Shown here one piece after another: positions 1-7,858 of a stretch of 64,000 nucleotides of DNA. The translations under genes and the position numbers were made by a program. The notes under the pieces were generated by a model. That model was not told the DNA's origin and searched no databases. It was given only the letters and a program-made list of their open reading frames with translations. The number at the start of each line of letters is the position of its first letter. The stretch's first letter is position 1. Source of the DNA: Nioella halotolerans (GTDB lineage Bacteria > Pseudomonadota > Alphaproteobacteria > Rhodobacterales > Rhodobacteraceae); NCBI GenBank assembly GCA_003428585.1, contig QVQC01000082.1, forward strand, positions 1 through 64,000, read 5' to 3'.

Positions 1-211
1 GTGACAGGAACGGACTCGCATTGCCCAGAACGTGGTGAAAGGTGGGGGCCAGCTCGCGCTTACCTTTTGCTTCAGGTGCAGACCCCACATGACGTCCGGA
101 TCCCTTTGTCCAGAATTTGTCCAGACTGGCCAATTCCAGTCGGACGCGGGATCACGCTACATTCAATAAAATCAGCCACTTAGGGGCGGGGTTCCGTCTC
201 AATTTTGGACG
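1..211. other. Left flank outside the integrated element, no supported gene
   Basis: I see no supported gene here. The only open frames are short, have no ribosome binding site and no recognisable protein. The stretch ends at the outer copy of the 18-bp att repeat. It may be chromosome, or the end of another element inserted at the same tRNA; the window edge prevents a decision. Confidence 0.4.
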
Positions 212-229
212 AATGGTGCCCGGGGGCGG
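212..229. repeat. Outer attachment-site copy (att direct repeat)
   Basis: The 18 bases aatggtgcccgggggcgg occur here and again at 10511-10528. The second copy is the 3' end of the tRNA-Phe gene plus two flanking bases. A duplicated tRNA 3' end at the far side of an integrase-bearing segment is the normal footprint of tyrosine-integrase insertion. Confidence 0.9.
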
Positions 230-371
230 CACCAACCCTTTGTTTTATAATGCTTTTATTTGTCTATCCTTGATATTATCCCCCTATTTTTCTTGTGCTA
301 ACTGTCCAGCCGCGTCTTGTCGTGCCCGATGGCATCCACTACATAAGGGTGGATATTAAGGCGGATGAAAA
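230..371. other. Element left end, integrase leader with arm-site-like repeat
   Basis: This is non-coding DNA between the att repeat and the integrase, with an AT-rich stretch at about 237-295. The 13-base sequence aagggtggatatt at 345-357, just before the integrase start, is repeated in the same orientation at 10435-10447 near the other end. It is a candidate integrase arm-type or excisionase site. Confidence 0.45.
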
Positions 372-1565
372 ATGCGAGCACAGAACAGGCTTTCGGCACA
401 ATTCGTCAAGACCGCCCCTGTCGGCAAGCACTGCGACGGCGCTGGGCTTTGGCTGGTCAAACGCGAAGACGGCGGAGCGCAGTGGGTGCAGCGTGTGACT
501 GTTCACGGCAGGCGTCGGGAAATGGGCTTGGGGGGCTTTCCGACCCTATCCTTGGCCGAAGCCCGCAAGCAAGCTGCACGCTGGCGCGATGTGGTGGCTG
601 CGGGCCGAGACCCGATCAAGGAACGCGAAGCCGAGGAACGGGCCGCACGGCGCGAAGACATATCCTTGGCGGTTATCACGGAAGACGCCTTCGAAGCCCG
701 CAAGGCCGAACTGAAAGGCGATGGAACGGCTGGGCGGTGGCTATCGCCTTTGACCCTTCACGTCCTGCCCAAACTTGGCAAGGTTCCAGTGACCGACTTG
801 GATCAGCGCGACATACGCGACACGCTGGCCCCGATCTGGCACACAAAGGCCGACACCGCCCGCAAAGCCATGAACCGGCTGTCCATCGTCCTTAAACACG
901 CCGCTGCGCTGGGCTTGGACGTTGATTTGCAAGCGACCGAAAAGGCAAAGGCGCTTTTGGGCAAGACACGCCACAAGCCGAAAAACATTCCGGCGATGGA
1001 CTGGCGCAACGTGCCGGATTTCTACACGAGCCTAGAAGAACCCACTCTGACGCACCTCGCGCTGCGCCTTCTGATCTTGACAGGAGTGCGGGCGGGGCCG
1101 TTGCGGAACCTGCGGCTTGATCAGATCAACGGCGATGTCTGGACGATCCCTGCGGACGCAATGAAAGGCCGCAAGGGCGCGACCGAAGATTTCCGCGTGC
1201 CCCTGTCGGCAGAAGCCCAGCGCGTGATTGACCTTGCGAGACCGCACGCCCGCAATGGCTATCTGTTCCCGAACACACGCGGTGGCGTGATCAGCGACAT
1301 GACGCTTTCACGGCATATGGAACGCAAGGGGCTGGAAGCCCGCCCGCATGGCTTCCGCACAAGCCTGCGCACTTGGCTTGCAGAAGCCACAGACGCCCCG
1401 CATGAGGTGGCAGAGGCCATGCTGGCACATGTGGCGGATGGCGGCGTCGTGCGCGCCTATCGCCGCACGGATTACCTCGAACAACGCGCCAAGTTGGCGG
1501 AGCGCTGGGCAGACCATGTGACAGGTGGTGCAGGGCAGGTTGTAAAACTGGCAGAGGCGAATTGA
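372..1565 (+). CDS. Tyrosine-type site-specific integrase (P4/DUF4102 class)
   Basis: This integrase would insert and excise the element at the tRNA-Phe 3' end. Residues 1-90 match the N-terminal arm-binding domain (DUF4102), followed by a core-binding region (about 100-200) and a catalytic domain. Catalytic residues can be placed: Arg240 in LTGVRAG, a Lys near 265, His326 and Arg329 in HGFR, His353 in LAHV and the nucleophile Tyr363 in RAYRR. At 397 residues it has the usual length for the class and looks intact. The ATG at 372 follows a purine-rich stretch. Its stop overlaps the next ATG by one base, so the two genes are probably coupled. Confidence 0.93.
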   Translation: MRAQNRLSAQFVKTAPVGKHCDGAGLWLVKREDGGAQWVQRVTVHGRRREMGLGGFPTLSLAEARKQAARWRDVVAAGRDPIKEREAEERAARREDISLAVITEDAFEARKAELKGDGTAGRWLSPLTLHVLPKLGKVPVTDLDQRDIRDTLAPIWHTKADTARKAMNRLSIVLKHAAALGLDVDLQATEKAKALLGKTRHKPKNIPAMDWRNVPDFYTSLEEPTLTHLALRLLILTGVRAGPLRNLRLDQINGDVWTIPADAMKGRKGATEDFRVPLSAEAQRVIDLARPHARNGYLFPNTRGGVISDMTLSRHMERKGLEARPHGFRTSLRTWLAEATDAPHEVAEAMLAHVADGGVVRAYRRTDYLEQRAKLAERWADHVTGGAGQVVKLAEAN

Positions 1566-2257
1566 TGGCGCAGGACAAAACCGACAAAACGGACAAAAGA
1601 CCAAGCGACTTTGATGGGGGCGCTGAGACGGATGCTGGGCCAAGTCAAAAAGAGATCGAAGAAGCCTTGGATGGCGTTATTCTAGAAATTTTGGCAGATC
1701 ATAAGGGAAAAGAAGCGCTACCGGGCTGGCATCTGGCTTTCCCGATGGGCTTGAAGTTCATTCAAATTGGGAAGGCTGATTGCCCAGTCTTTTCAGAAGA
1801 GCAAGCCGCGAAGATAGTTTCTTTGGCCGAAAGTGAACCCTATGCGTTTGACGCCGCCAGCTACGTTGCGGGATTGAACATTTCGATTGATCACACACCG
1901 AAAGCGCCGGGAATTCCCAATTCCCTCCGTCAATTTGCAGCGCGTGTTCTAACCGGCGAGGTAACAAGACCCCGGAAAAGAGGCAGAGGCCGGTTTGACG
2001 ACATGCCCCTCAAGATGAACATGTATTCCCTTTGCCAGATGATTTCTCAGAAGGGAGGAATTCCACTCGCTAGAAATCGTGTGTCGCGAAGGGAAGATAA
2101 GTTTTCGGCATGTGATGCTGTCGCGGAAGCCTTTAGCCGCGCTGATCACCACATAACATATGAAAACTTGGTCTCCATTTGCTACGACAAGACGTATTCA
2201 GAATTACGCGATGTTGCAGAAGCGCTTGGTTTACTTGACTTTAGCGGCTTTGATTGA
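1565..2257 (+). CDS. Hypothetical protein of the element, unknown function
   Basis: I do not recognise this 230-residue protein. It starts at an ATG whose A is the last base of the integrase stop. The N-terminus is polar (repeated DKTDK), the middle holds an Arg/Lys-rich stretch (RPRKRGRGR, about residue 137) that could bind nucleic acid, and there are no membrane segments. The DNA is clearly less GC-rich than the chromosome. Bases 1573-1599, encoding the DKTDK repeats, match a sequence at 10233-10259 in inverted orientation with one mismatch. Its position suggests an element-control or cargo gene, but nothing in the sequence fixes the role. Confidence 0.7.
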   Translation: MAQDKTDKTDKRPSDFDGGAETDAGPSQKEIEEALDGVILEILADHKGKEALPGWHLAFPMGLKFIQIGKADCPVFSEEQAAKIVSLAESEPYAFDAASYVAGLNISIDHTPKAPGIPNSLRQFAARVLTGEVTRPRKRGRGRFDDMPLKMNMYSLCQMISQKGGIPLARNRVSRREDKFSACDAVAEAFSRADHHITYENLVSICYDKTYSELRDVAEALGLLDFSGFD

Positions 2258-2358
2258 AGTGTAATTACGTTTGGAAAAAAACGGCTTTTTGTTCTGTATG
2301 AAATAGCGGACAGAGCCGCACACATTTGGACCACGAGCAGCAAAAACGTGAGGTCCAA

Positions 2359-2547
2359 ATGCAAAATTATCTAACCTTGACCGAACTTCGCGCCAAACTT
2401 GGCGGGCGTTCACGATCTGCAATTTATCTCGACCTTGAGGCAAATAGACTGCCCCAGCCCCTCAAACTTGGAGGGCGGCTCTATTGGCCGGAAGGCGATG
2501 TGGATGCACACTTGCGCGCAATGATGCGCGAAGGCGGTGCCCAATGA
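2359..2547 (+). CDS. AlpA-like small helix-turn-helix regulator / excisionase
   Basis: This 62-residue protein fits the AlpA/MerR-like winged helix family used by P4-type satellites and islands as activator or excisionase. It opens with LTLTELRAKLGG, continues with a recognition-helix segment (SRSAIYLDL) and ends with WPEGDVDAHLRAM, the family pattern. I chose the ATG at 2359 because an AGG lies eight bases upstream; a TTG at 2326 would extend it by eleven residues. It lies between the unknown gene and the primase gene, as is common in such elements. The DNA target is unknown. Confidence 0.82.
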   Translation: MQNYLTLTELRAKLGGRSRSAIYLDLEANRLPQPLKLGGRLYWPEGDVDAHLRAMMREGGAQ

Positions 2548-2644
2548 CTTGGCATCGCAAACTTTTAACAATCTGCGCAGTGCTCGACCCCGCGCAGACC
2601 GCTGCAATCGGCCTTGTGTTCCTCCAAACTTGGGAGGCCCTCAC

Positions 2645-3523
2645 ATGACCGATGCAAAAGAACTGACCCTTGCGCTGGGCGGGCGTTGGCATGGACACTA
2701 TGGGGCCGCGCCCTGCCCTGTTTGCCAACCGCAAAGGCAAAAGGGCCAGAATGCCTTGACCCTTGCCGATGGTCGGAACGGGCGGCTTGTGCTGGATTGC
2801 AAGAAATCCAGTTGCGCCTTTCTCGACATTCTCGCGGCGGCGGGAGTGCGTTCGGGGGATTATCGCGCGCCTGATCCGATGGAACTGGCGCGACGGGAAG
2901 CCGAGCGGCAAAGGCAAGCCAAGCGCCGCGCAGATCAGGCAAAGCAGCTTTGGAGCCATGCCCGCCCCATAGCGGGCACAATCGCTGAAACCTACCTGCG
3001 CGGGCGTGGCATCACCTGCGCGTTGCCGGAAACAATGCGATTTCACCCGGATTGTTCGCATCCGACGTCTGACCGATTGCCTGCGATGGTCGCGCTTGTG
3101 CAGGGCGGGGCCTCTTACGCGGTCCACCGCACATATCTTCGCTGCGATGGAAGCGGAAAGGCGGCGGTCGAACCCGCCAAGACCATGCTGGGCGGGGCGC
3201 AGGGCGGCGCTGTGCGCCTGTCAGACGGGCAAGGCAAGCTTGTGGTGGCAGAGGGCATCGAGACCGCCTTGTCGCTGTCTTGCGGGCTTCTGAGCGGTCC
3301 TGCGACGATCTGGGCGGCCCTGTCCACGTCTGGCATTCGAGGGCTTCACCTGCCCCCAAATCCCGCACGTCTGACGATAGCGCCGGATGGCGACACACCG
3401 GGCCGCACGGCGGCATATGCCTTGGCAGGGCGCGCTCACGCGCTGGGCTGGCAAGTGGGCATTCTCGACCCCGGTGACGGGCTGGATTTCAATGACACTC
3501 TGGTTGGAAAGGTTGCAGCATGA
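2645..3523 (+). CDS. Zinc-finger / Toprim primase-like protein
   Basis: This 292-residue protein resembles the primase-type Toprim proteins of phages and integrative elements. An N-terminal zinc ribbon is visible (Cys24, Cys27, Cys52, Cys57). A Lys/Arg-rich linker follows, then a Toprim domain with VVAEGIETALS and the acidic LTIAPDGDTPG. It probably makes primers or helps start replication of the excised element. The ATG at 2645 has a GGGAGG-like site upstream and gives an intact zinc ribbon; the longer open frame from 2537 overlaps the regulator gene and adds unlike sequence. The stop overlaps the next start by four bases. Confidence 0.85.
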   Translation: MTDAKELTLALGGRWHGHYGAAPCPVCQPQRQKGQNALTLADGRNGRLVLDCKKSSCAFLDILAAAGVRSGDYRAPDPMELARREAERQRQAKRRADQAKQLWSHARPIAGTIAETYLRGRGITCALPETMRFHPDCSHPTSDRLPAMVALVQGGASYAVHRTYLRCDGSGKAAVEPAKTMLGGAQGGAVRLSDGQGKLVVAEGIETALSLSCGLLSGPATIWAALSTSGIRGLHLPPNPARLTIAPDGDTPGRTAAYALAGRAHALGWQVGILDPGDGLDFNDTLVGKVAA

Positions 3524-5043
3524 ACGTGCACCAGAACACCGAAACGCCGTTCACTCCAGCTTGGCCTGAGCCTGATCAGCGTTATCTTAAAACAGAATTG
3601 CCACCTGCCCCAAAACTTCCTTTGAGCGAGGTTGTGGGACCAAAGCTGTCACGATGGGTGGCAATTGCCGCCGAAGCAAAAGGTGCGCCACCTGATTACG
3701 TTTTCGCCGCGCTGCTTTCTGTGGTGGGATCAACCATCGGCAACACGCGCTGGGCATCCCCTTGGAAGGGTTGGAACGAACCGCCGATTATCTGGAGTAT
3801 GTGCATTGGCTTGCCCAGCGCAGGGAAAAGCCCGGCGATTGATGCGGCTTTGCAACCTCTGCGAAGAGCCGAGCGCCCTATGCGCGACGAGGCAGAAGCC
3901 CAGCGCCGAGATTGGGCAGAAAAGGCAGAGCTTGCCAACATCATCGAGTCCGAATGGAAACGAACTGCAAAAGAAGCAATCAAGGAAGGAACCACGCCGC
4001 CAGAAAAGCCAAAAGGCTGCGCAGTAGAGCCGGAACCCCACATTCCGCGACTAATCGTCAATGATGGGACGATAGAAAGGCTGGGCGCAATCCTTGCCAG
4101 ACAACCTCGGGGCACTCTGCAAATGCGGGATGAGCTGGCCGGTTGGCTGGATGGAATGCAGCGCTATGCGGGCGGAGGAAGTGATCGGGCATTCTGGCTC
4201 GAAGCATTCGGCGGGCGCGACTATACCGTCGAACGCATGAGCCGCGAACCTCTGACAGTTCAACGTCTTTCGATTTGTGTCCTCGGGGGCATTCAACCTG
4301 ATCGGCTGAAAACGCTTCTTTTCAAAAGTGACGATGACGGCCTCTTGGCGCGCTTCCTGCCCATTTGGCCGGAGCCAGCCCCATTGCATCGACCAACGGC
4401 TTGGGCCGACGAAGAATTGATTGATCGCGTCTTGCGGAAATTACTGACGCTGAACCTTCTGACCGATGAAAACGATGAAACAAGGCCTTGGTTTATTCCC
4501 TTCACGGAAGACGCGCGTCAATTGATGGATGCATTCAGGCTTTCGGCCAGACAATGGGAGACCGACGCAGAAGGTTTGATGCTGTCCTTCATCGGTAAGC
4601 TACCCGGCATGGCGGCACGGCTGGGGCTGGTTCTGGCATTTCTGGACTGGGCGGCAGAGGGCGATGACGAACCCTATGAAATCACCGATCAGCACTTTGG
4701 CCGGGCAACGCATTTGGTGGAAAGTTATCTCTTGCCAATGGCGCGGCGGGCTTATGCCGAAGCGGATTTGCCCAAGGACGAACGCGCAGCACGGCGGTTG
4801 ATAGGCATCATCCGGCAGCACCAATGGGAAAGCTTTACCTCGCGCGAGGTCCTGCTACTCGACCGGGCCGGTCTGGCGCGCAGCGCCGAACTCGACCCGG
4901 CTCTCAAGTTGCTGACCGAAGCTGATTGCATCCGGCCAATCGACCAGCCACCAAATCCGCAAGGTGGCAGGCCGAAACGGTTGTTTGCTGTGAACCCGGC
5001 AGTTCATGAAGCATCACAGGCGGACCCGTCCACGCAAGCCTAG
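3520..5043 (+). CDS. DUF3987 P-loop protein, probable replication helicase-like partner
   Basis: This 507-residue protein belongs to the DUF3987 group, commonly found after a Toprim primase in phages and mobile elements. A Walker A-like loop GLPSAGKS lies at residues 97-104, followed by a charged helical segment (about 120-165) and a conserved MRDELAGWLDGM block near 200. The C-terminus (about 415-500) looks like a winged helix. It starts at ATG overlapping the Toprim stop by four bases, so the two proteins are probably made together. The helicase/ATPase role is inferred from the P-loop and context. A strong hairpin follows the stop. Confidence 0.82.
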   Translation: MNVHQNTETPFTPAWPEPDQRYLKTELPPAPKLPLSEVVGPKLSRWVAIAAEAKGAPPDYVFAALLSVVGSTIGNTRWASPWKGWNEPPIIWSMCIGLPSAGKSPAIDAALQPLRRAERPMRDEAEAQRRDWAEKAELANIIESEWKRTAKEAIKEGTTPPEKPKGCAVEPEPHIPRLIVNDGTIERLGAILARQPRGTLQMRDELAGWLDGMQRYAGGGSDRAFWLEAFGGRDYTVERMSREPLTVQRLSICVLGGIQPDRLKTLLFKSDDDGLLARFLPIWPEPAPLHRPTAWADEELIDRVLRKLLTLNLLTDENDETRPWFIPFTEDARQLMDAFRLSARQWETDAEGLMLSFIGKLPGMAARLGLVLAFLDWAAEGDDEPYEITDQHFGRATHLVESYLLPMARRAYAEADLPKDERAARRLIGIIRQHQWESFTSREVLLLDRAGLARSAELDPALKLLTEADCIRPIDQPPNPQGGRPKRLFAVNPAVHEASQADPSTQA

Positions 5044-5057
5044 CCGAACCGCAAGCA

Positions 5058-5090
5058 GGGGCGCAAAGCGGCAAGCTTTGCGCCCCGTTT
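5058..5090 (+). terminator. Hairpin terminator after the Toprim-DUF3987 genes
   Basis: A 12-bp perfect stem (5058-5069 with 5075-5086, arms built on GGGGCGCAAAG) with a 5-base loop is followed by GTTT. It lies 15 bases after the DUF3987 stop and before hsdM, separating the replication genes from the restriction-modification operon. Confidence 0.75.
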
Positions 5091-5181
5091 CGCCAGTGTT
5101 TTCGCGCTATTGGAATAGTGCATCCCTCTTCACAACCTGCTAACTTTCCCAGAACAAGACCCAAAAAGAGCCGAGGCCGCA

Positions 5182-6630
5182 GTGTACGAAAACGCGTTCA
5201 ACAAGATCGAAAGAGACCTTCGCGCCGAAGAAGGCATCGCCAACGAACTGGACTACGTGGAACAGACCTCTTGGGTGCTGTTTCTCAAATACATGCACGA
5301 CCTTGAGAACGAACGCCGCGACCGCGCCGAGTTGAATGGCGAGGATTACGCCCCGATCATCGACGGCGCGTACCGGTGGGACGCATGGGCCGCGCCCAAG
5401 TCAAACGGCGCGTTCGACCACAACGCCGCCCGCATCGGCGAAGACCTGATCGCCTTCGTGGATCAGGAGCTTTTCCCCTACCTCGCGTCCTTCCGCCAAT
5501 CCGCCACCGGCCCCCAGACGATCCAGTACAAGCTGGGCGAGGTCTTCACCGAGCTGCGCAACAAGTTCCGCTCGGGCTACATCCTGCGCGATGTGCTCGA
5601 AGCCGTGGACGGTCTGTCCTTCAATACCCAGGCCGAACGCCACGAACTCTCCCAGCTTTACGAAACCCGCATCCGCCGCATGGGCAATGCGGGCCGGAAC
5701 GGCGGTGAATACTACACGCCGCGCCCGCTTATCCGCGCCATGATCAAGGTCACTGCCCCGAAGATCGGCGAGACGATCTATGACGGCGCGGTCGGTTCGG
5801 CGGGCTTCCTCTGCGAAGCCTACGATTACATGCGCACCGACAAACTTTCAGCATCCGAATACGAAACCCTGCAAACCAAAACCTTCTACGGACAGGAAAA
5901 GAAGGGCCTCGCCTACGTCATCGGGATCATGAACATGGTCCTGCACGGCATCGAGGCCCCGAACCTGATCCATTCCAACACGCTGAATGAGAACGTGATG
6001 GATATTCAGGAGAAAGACCGTCACGACATCATCCTCGCCAATCCCCCCTTCGGCGGGGGCGAGCGGCGCGAGGTGCAGCAGAATTTCCCGATCCGCACGG
6101 GCGAGACGGCCTATCTGTTCCTGCAACACTTCATCCGCAAGCTGAAGGCAGGCGGTCGCGCCGCCGTGGTGATCAAGAACACCTTCCTCAGCAACACCGA
6201 CAACGCCTCCATAGCGCTGCGCAAGGAGCTTCTGGAGGCGGCGGAGCTGCACACAATCCTCGATTGCCCGCAAGGCACCTTCCAGGGCGCGGGTGTGAAG
6301 ACCGTGGTGCTGTTCTTCGAGAAAGGCGCGCCCACGCGGGACATCTGGTATTACCAGCTCGATCCGGGCCGCAGCATGGGCAAGATAAACCCGCTGAACG
6401 ACGATGATCTGGCGGAGTTCGTAGAGCTGCAACGCACCCGCCCGAACGGGCCGAAAAGCTGGATCGTCAACCGAACCGATCTGGACGAGGCGACTTATGA
6501 TCTCTCGGTCAAGAACCCCAACGCGCCCGAGGCCGAGGCGCTGCGCAGCCCCGAAGAGATCATCGCCGACATGCTGGCGCGGGATGCCGAGACAGCGCAA
6601 ATCCTCGAAGACATTCGGGGGATGCTGTGA
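5182..6630 (+). CDS. hsdM: Type I restriction-modification DNA adenine methyltransferase subunit
   Basis: HsdM methylates adenine at sites chosen by HsdS and is also part of the restriction complex. An N-terminal helical domain (about 1-140) precedes the methylase domain. The catalytic motif NPPF is at 287-290 and GEYYTPR at 175-181. Motif I, the AdoMet loop, reads DGAVGSAGF at 201-209 rather than the more usual D-P-x-C-G-T-G-G-F, a variant known in some HsdM lineages. The 482-residue length is normal. The GTG at 5182 is preceded by GAGG and gives the standard N-terminus. The stop overlaps the hsdS start by four bases. Confidence 0.95.
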   Translation: MYENAFNKIERDLRAEEGIANELDYVEQTSWVLFLKYMHDLENERRDRAELNGEDYAPIIDGAYRWDAWAAPKSNGAFDHNAARIGEDLIAFVDQELFPYLASFRQSATGPQTIQYKLGEVFTELRNKFRSGYILRDVLEAVDGLSFNTQAERHELSQLYETRIRRMGNAGRNGGEYYTPRPLIRAMIKVTAPKIGETIYDGAVGSAGFLCEAYDYMRTDKLSASEYETLQTKTFYGQEKKGLAYVIGIMNMVLHGIEAPNLIHSNTLNENVMDIQEKDRHDIILANPPFGGGERREVQQNFPIRTGETAYLFLQHFIRKLKAGGRAAVVIKNTFLSNTDNASIALRKELLEAAELHTILDCPQGTFQGAGVKTVVLFFEKGAPTRDIWYYQLDPGRSMGKINPLNDDDLAEFVELQRTRPNGPKSWIVNRTDLDEATYDLSVKNPNAPEAEALRSPEEIIADMLARDAETAQILEDIRGML

Positions 6631-7841
6631 AGGACTTGACTGCAGCGAATTGGGAACGAGTAAAGCTTGGCGAACTCTGCAAGATTGCTCGTGGCGGCTC
6701 ACCGAGACCCATTAAGAAATTCATCACCACTGCTCCAGATGGCGTCAATTGGATCAAGATCGGCGATGCTCAAGTCGGTGGTCGCTTCATTGAAAGCACG
6801 AAAGAGAAGATCACTAGGGACGGGATTTCTCGCTCGCGGTTCGTAGAGCCAGGGGCATTCCTTCTCTCAAACTCAATGAGTTTTGGCCGACCATACATTC
6901 TAAAGACAAGCGGGTGTATCCACGATGGATGGCTCGTCCTAGAGCCAGACTATACGCGCGTTCAGCAAGACTTTCTCTACCATATTCTTGGCGCTCCTGA
7001 GACCTTTCAACAGTTCGACTCTCTGGCAGCAGGTTCCACTGTTAGAAATCTTAATATTGGACTCGTTGAAAGCGTATCCATCCCCCTCCCGCCGCTGGAA
7101 GAACAACAGCGGATTGTTGCGGTTCTGGACGAGGCCTTCGAGGGTCTGGCCCGCGCCCGCACCCACGCCGAAGCCAACCTCCAAAGCGCTCGGGAGTTGT
7201 TGGCAAGCATGATCAACACCATCATGGACGCAGCTGGAGCCGACAATGTCCGTCCGCTAGGAGAGCTATGCCGTTTCGAAAATGGTGATCGTGGAAAAAA
7301 CTATCCTGGGCGAAAGGCGTTTGTGCCCAAAGGCGTGCCCTTCATTAACGCAGGTCATCTTCTAAACGGACCAATTGACTGGGTAAACATGAATTATATT
7401 CCTGAGGAACACTATCATCGTTTGTCGAATGGTAAGGTAAAACAGGGTGATTTATTGTTCTGCCTCCGTGGTTCGCTTGGAAAGTTCGGTGTAGTTGATA
7501 CAGATGAAGCAGGGGCAATTGCTTCTTCGCTAGTCATCGTAAGGCCATCCGAGCTCCTTCTGGGAGCATATCTCTCGGCATACTTCGAGTCGAAAGCATG
7601 CGCAGAGATGATTGAAGAATACGCTGGAGGTGCTGCACAGCCGAACCTATCAGCGAAAAGTCTGGCTGCATTCAAAATTGCTTTACCAAGTCTTGAGGAT
7701 CAGGCTCGCGTAGTCGGGTCAATCGCCGAAACACGAAAATTGGTCGAACTGTTGATCTTGGAATACAGAACAAAGCTCCAAGACATCGATGACCTCCGCC
7801 AATCTCTTTTGCAGAAAGCCTTCGCGGGCGAATTAGCATGA
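6627..7841 (+). CDS. hsdS: Type I restriction-modification specificity subunit
   Basis: HsdS recognises the two-part DNA target for the HsdM and HsdR subunits. The 404-residue protein has two target recognition domains (about 10-150 and 210-350), each followed by a conserved helical spacer. The first spacer carries IPLPPLEEQQRIVAVLDEAF and the second ALPSLEDQARVVGSI. The recognition-domain DNA is noticeably less GC-rich than the spacers, as expected where specificity domains are swapped. It starts at GTG inside the hsdM stop (GTGA overlap), so translation is coupled. The target sequence cannot be read from the protein. Confidence 0.93.
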   Translation: MKDLTAANWERVKLGELCKIARGGSPRPIKKFITTAPDGVNWIKIGDAQVGGRFIESTKEKITRDGISRSRFVEPGAFLLSNSMSFGRPYILKTSGCIHDGWLVLEPDYTRVQQDFLYHILGAPETFQQFDSLAAGSTVRNLNIGLVESVSIPLPPLEEQQRIVAVLDEAFEGLARARTHAEANLQSARELLASMINTIMDAAGADNVRPLGELCRFENGDRGKNYPGRKAFVPKGVPFINAGHLLNGPIDWVNMNYIPEEHYHRLSNGKVKQGDLLFCLRGSLGKFGVVDTDEAGAIASSLVIVRPSELLLGAYLSAYFESKACAEMIEEYAGGAAQPNLSAKSLAAFKIALPSLEDQARVVGSIAETRKLVELLILEYRTKLQDIDDLRQSLLQKAFAGELA

Positions 7842-7858
7842 TGTAACGAGTTGATGAG

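Noticed and set aside
1..183. Open frame at the window edge
   Set aside because: Short, with no recognisable protein and no ribosome binding site visible; it lies outside the att repeat.
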